DNA from: Lachnospiraceae bacterium UBA7109
GTDB lineage: Bacteria > Bacillota > Clostridia > Lachnospirales > Lachnospiraceae
DNA length: 14,491 nt
Direction: 5' to 3'
Assembly (NCBI GenBank): GCA_002492335.1
Contig: DKYD01000110.1
Location: 1 to 14,491, forward strand
In this document: piece by piece, positions 13,242-14,491 of the stretch
How positions within the stretch are numbered: position 1 is the first letter of the stretch
Layout: each line of letters begins with the position of its first letter
Notes under the pieces: generated by a model
Told to the model about the DNA's origin: nothing
Seen by the model: only the letters and a program-made list of their open reading frames with translations
The model's database searches: none
Position numbers and translations under genes: made by a program

Positions 13242-14354
13242 TTATTCGTCCAGCAGGAACTCGCTCATCACATAATTGCTGACGTCGATTCCACGCTCTG
13301 TGAGCCTTACAAATTCATTCCGGGTTTCCAGCAGACCCTTTTTCGTCATCTCATCTATAACGGGACCATACACTTCTTTCATACTGCACTGAAATATCTC
13401 GTAAAACCTGCGCTCCGACACTCCCTGCATTTTCCTGAGGCCAAGAAACATATACTCCTCCATCTGCTCCGGCACACTCAGCTTCTGCGGCTTTTCTCCC
13501 TCGCACCATCGATGGTTGTCTACAAGAGAGGCTGCGCCGCTTCCAATACCAAGATATTCTGTCCGCTCCCAATATCCCAGATTGTGACGGCACTCATATC
13601 CCGGCTTTGCATAATTTGATATTTCATATCTATGATAACCACACGCCTCCAGTATTTTTTTTGTATCATAATACATCGCTCGCTCCGCATCCTCATCCGG
13701 CAGCTCTGCCTGACATCTTGCTTTGGCTCCTTCTTCTCTTCTGTATCGTTCATAAAACGGGGTTCCGTCTTCGATGATCAGACTGTATGCAGAGATATGC
13801 TCCGGACTTAACTCCGCCACTGTCCTTAATGTATACATCCAGCTTTCTTCCGTCTGATATGGAATGGCTGACATCAGATCCACATTTATGTTGCAGAAGC
13901 CCTCTCTTCTTGCCATCCGAAAAGTATCCAGAAATTCCTCAAATGTATGAATTCTTCCCAGCGCTTTCAATTCTTTATTCTCCGCAGACTGCAGGCCAAT
14001 ACTTAATCTGTTAATCCCCGCCGCTTTATAGCATTTTAATTTTTTCTCTGTCACGGTTCCCGGATTCATCTCAATTGTAATCTCTGCGTTCTCCTCGACA
14101 TAAAAGGTTGTCCTCACCGCCGCAAATATCCTGCTGATCTGCTCTTCCGTCAGTATGGACGGGGTTCCGCCGCCTACAAAGATGCTGATAACACGATAAG
14201 CCTTTGCCCTATCTGCAAATTCGCAGATTCTGTGACAAAGGCTTTCTACATACTTTTCACGCTCCTCCCATGTGGAAGGAGCGGACAAAAAATCGCAGTA
14301 ATTACATTTTTTTATACAAAACGGAATATGAATATATAATTCTAAAGGTCTCAT
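13242..14354 (-). CDS. hemW: HemW, radical SAM heme chaperone (HemN-like)
   Basis: The 370 residues fit the HemW family. The radical SAM cluster is C13-x3-C17-x2-C20 in I-H-I-P-F-C-I-K-K-C-N-Y-C-D-F. A SAM-binding G-G-G-T-P-S follows at 61-66. The H-N-L-G-Y-W motif at 257-262 matches the HNxxYW heme-binding signature that separates HemW from true coproporphyrinogen dehydrogenase HemN. A HemN C-terminal domain occupies the last 90 or so residues. Known HemW proteins bind heme and pass it to target proteins, so this gene should not be read as a heme-synthesis enzyme. The start ATG overlaps the lepA stop as TAATG, a lepA-hemW order common in Firmicutes. Confidence 0.94.
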   Translation of the reverse strand: MRPLELYIHIPFCIKKCNYCDFLSAPSTWEEREKYVESLCHRICEFADRAKAYRVISIFVGGGTPSILTEEQISRIFAAVRTTFYVEENAEITIEMNPGTVTEKKLKCYKAAGINRLSIGLQSAENKELKALGRIHTFEEFLDTFRMARREGFCNINVDLMSAIPYQTEESWMYTLRTVAELSPEHISAYSLIIEDGTPFYERYRREEGAKARCQAELPDEDAERAMYYDTKKILEACGYHRYEISNYAKPGYECRHNLGYWERTEYLGIGSGAASLVDNHRWCEGEKPQKLSVPEQMEEYMFLGLRKMQGVSERRFYEIFQCSMKEVYGPVIDEMTKKGLLETRNEFVRLTERGIDVSNYVMSEFLLDE

Positions 14355-14491
14355 TATTTATCATCCAGCTTCAATACACTCATAAATGCCTTCTGCGGAA
14401 TTTCTACATTTCCAATCTGGCGCATACGCTTCTTGCCTTCCTTCTGCTTTTCCAGAAGCTTCTTCTTACGGGTAATATCACCGCCGTAGCA
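14354..14491 (-). CDS. lepA: Elongation factor 4 (LepA), C-terminal 45 residues only
   Basis: The visible part reads C-Y-G-G-D-I-T-R-K-K-K-L-L-E-K-Q-K-E-G-K-K-R and continues to V-E-I-P-Q-K-A-F-M-S-V-L-K-L-D. This is the highly conserved C-terminal end of LepA/EF4, a ribosome-associated GTPase. The GTPase domain lies beyond the right edge. The TAA stop at 14354-14356 shares one base with the hemW start codon, so the two genes form an operon with coupled translation. Confidence 0.95.
   Translation of the reverse strand, partial: CYGGDITRKKKLLEKQKEGKKRMRQIGNVEIPQKAFMSVLKLDDK

Overview
The window looks like a chromosomal segment of a Firmicute of the Lachnospiraceae/Clostridia type. The evidence is strong AAGGAGG-type ribosome binding sites, a DUF4364 protein, a TIGR01212-type radical SAM protein, AICAR transformylase and IMP cyclohydrolase encoded as two separate proteins, and two half-size chromate-transporter-family genes. 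The family-level call is inference from gene content. No rRNA, tRNA, CRISPR array or complete insertion sequence was seen, and no gene-free stretch exceeds 300 bases.

Left edge (1-960). The 3' end of a plus-strand gene ends in a bacterial SH3 domain of the kind found on phage or cell-wall lytic enzymes. About 97 non-coding bases follow. Then comes a minus-strand secreted metallophosphoesterase that stops abruptly at residue 208, before its second half. The simplest reading is that a prophage or other integrated element lies to the left and its end has cut this host gene. The rest of the element is outside the window, so this is not proven.

Main block (1137-9388, minus strand). Nine genes run in one direction, transcribed from high to low coordinates: purO-type IMP cyclohydrolase, AICAR transformylase (purH type), glmM, eno, secG, rnr, smpB, an unrecognised 78-residue protein, and a zinc-ribbon membrane protein. 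A good promoter precedes purO (9434-9462) and a perfect hairpin terminator closes the block (1102-1138). A possible internal promoter precedes secG, and hairpins sit before eno and before rnr, so the block is probably several overlapping transcripts. The theme is housekeeping: the last two steps of IMP synthesis, a cell-wall amino-sugar precursor, lower glycolysis, protein export, and RNase R with SmpB for RNA decay and ribosome rescue.

Right half (9511-13215, plus strand). Divergent from purO is a two-repeat lipoprotein, then a radical SAM protein, a DUF4364 winged-helix protein and a pair of half-size CHR-family transporters. The last three junctions are overlapping or near-overlapping. Convergent to these are hemW and the 3' end of lepA on the minus strand, overlapping as TAATG.

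Most of the window is ordinary conserved chromosome. The points worth a second look are the truncated phosphoesterase junction, the 15-bp hairpin that takes in the enolase ribosome binding site, and the internally duplicated lipoprotein. I found no clear evidence of a wholly new biological system.
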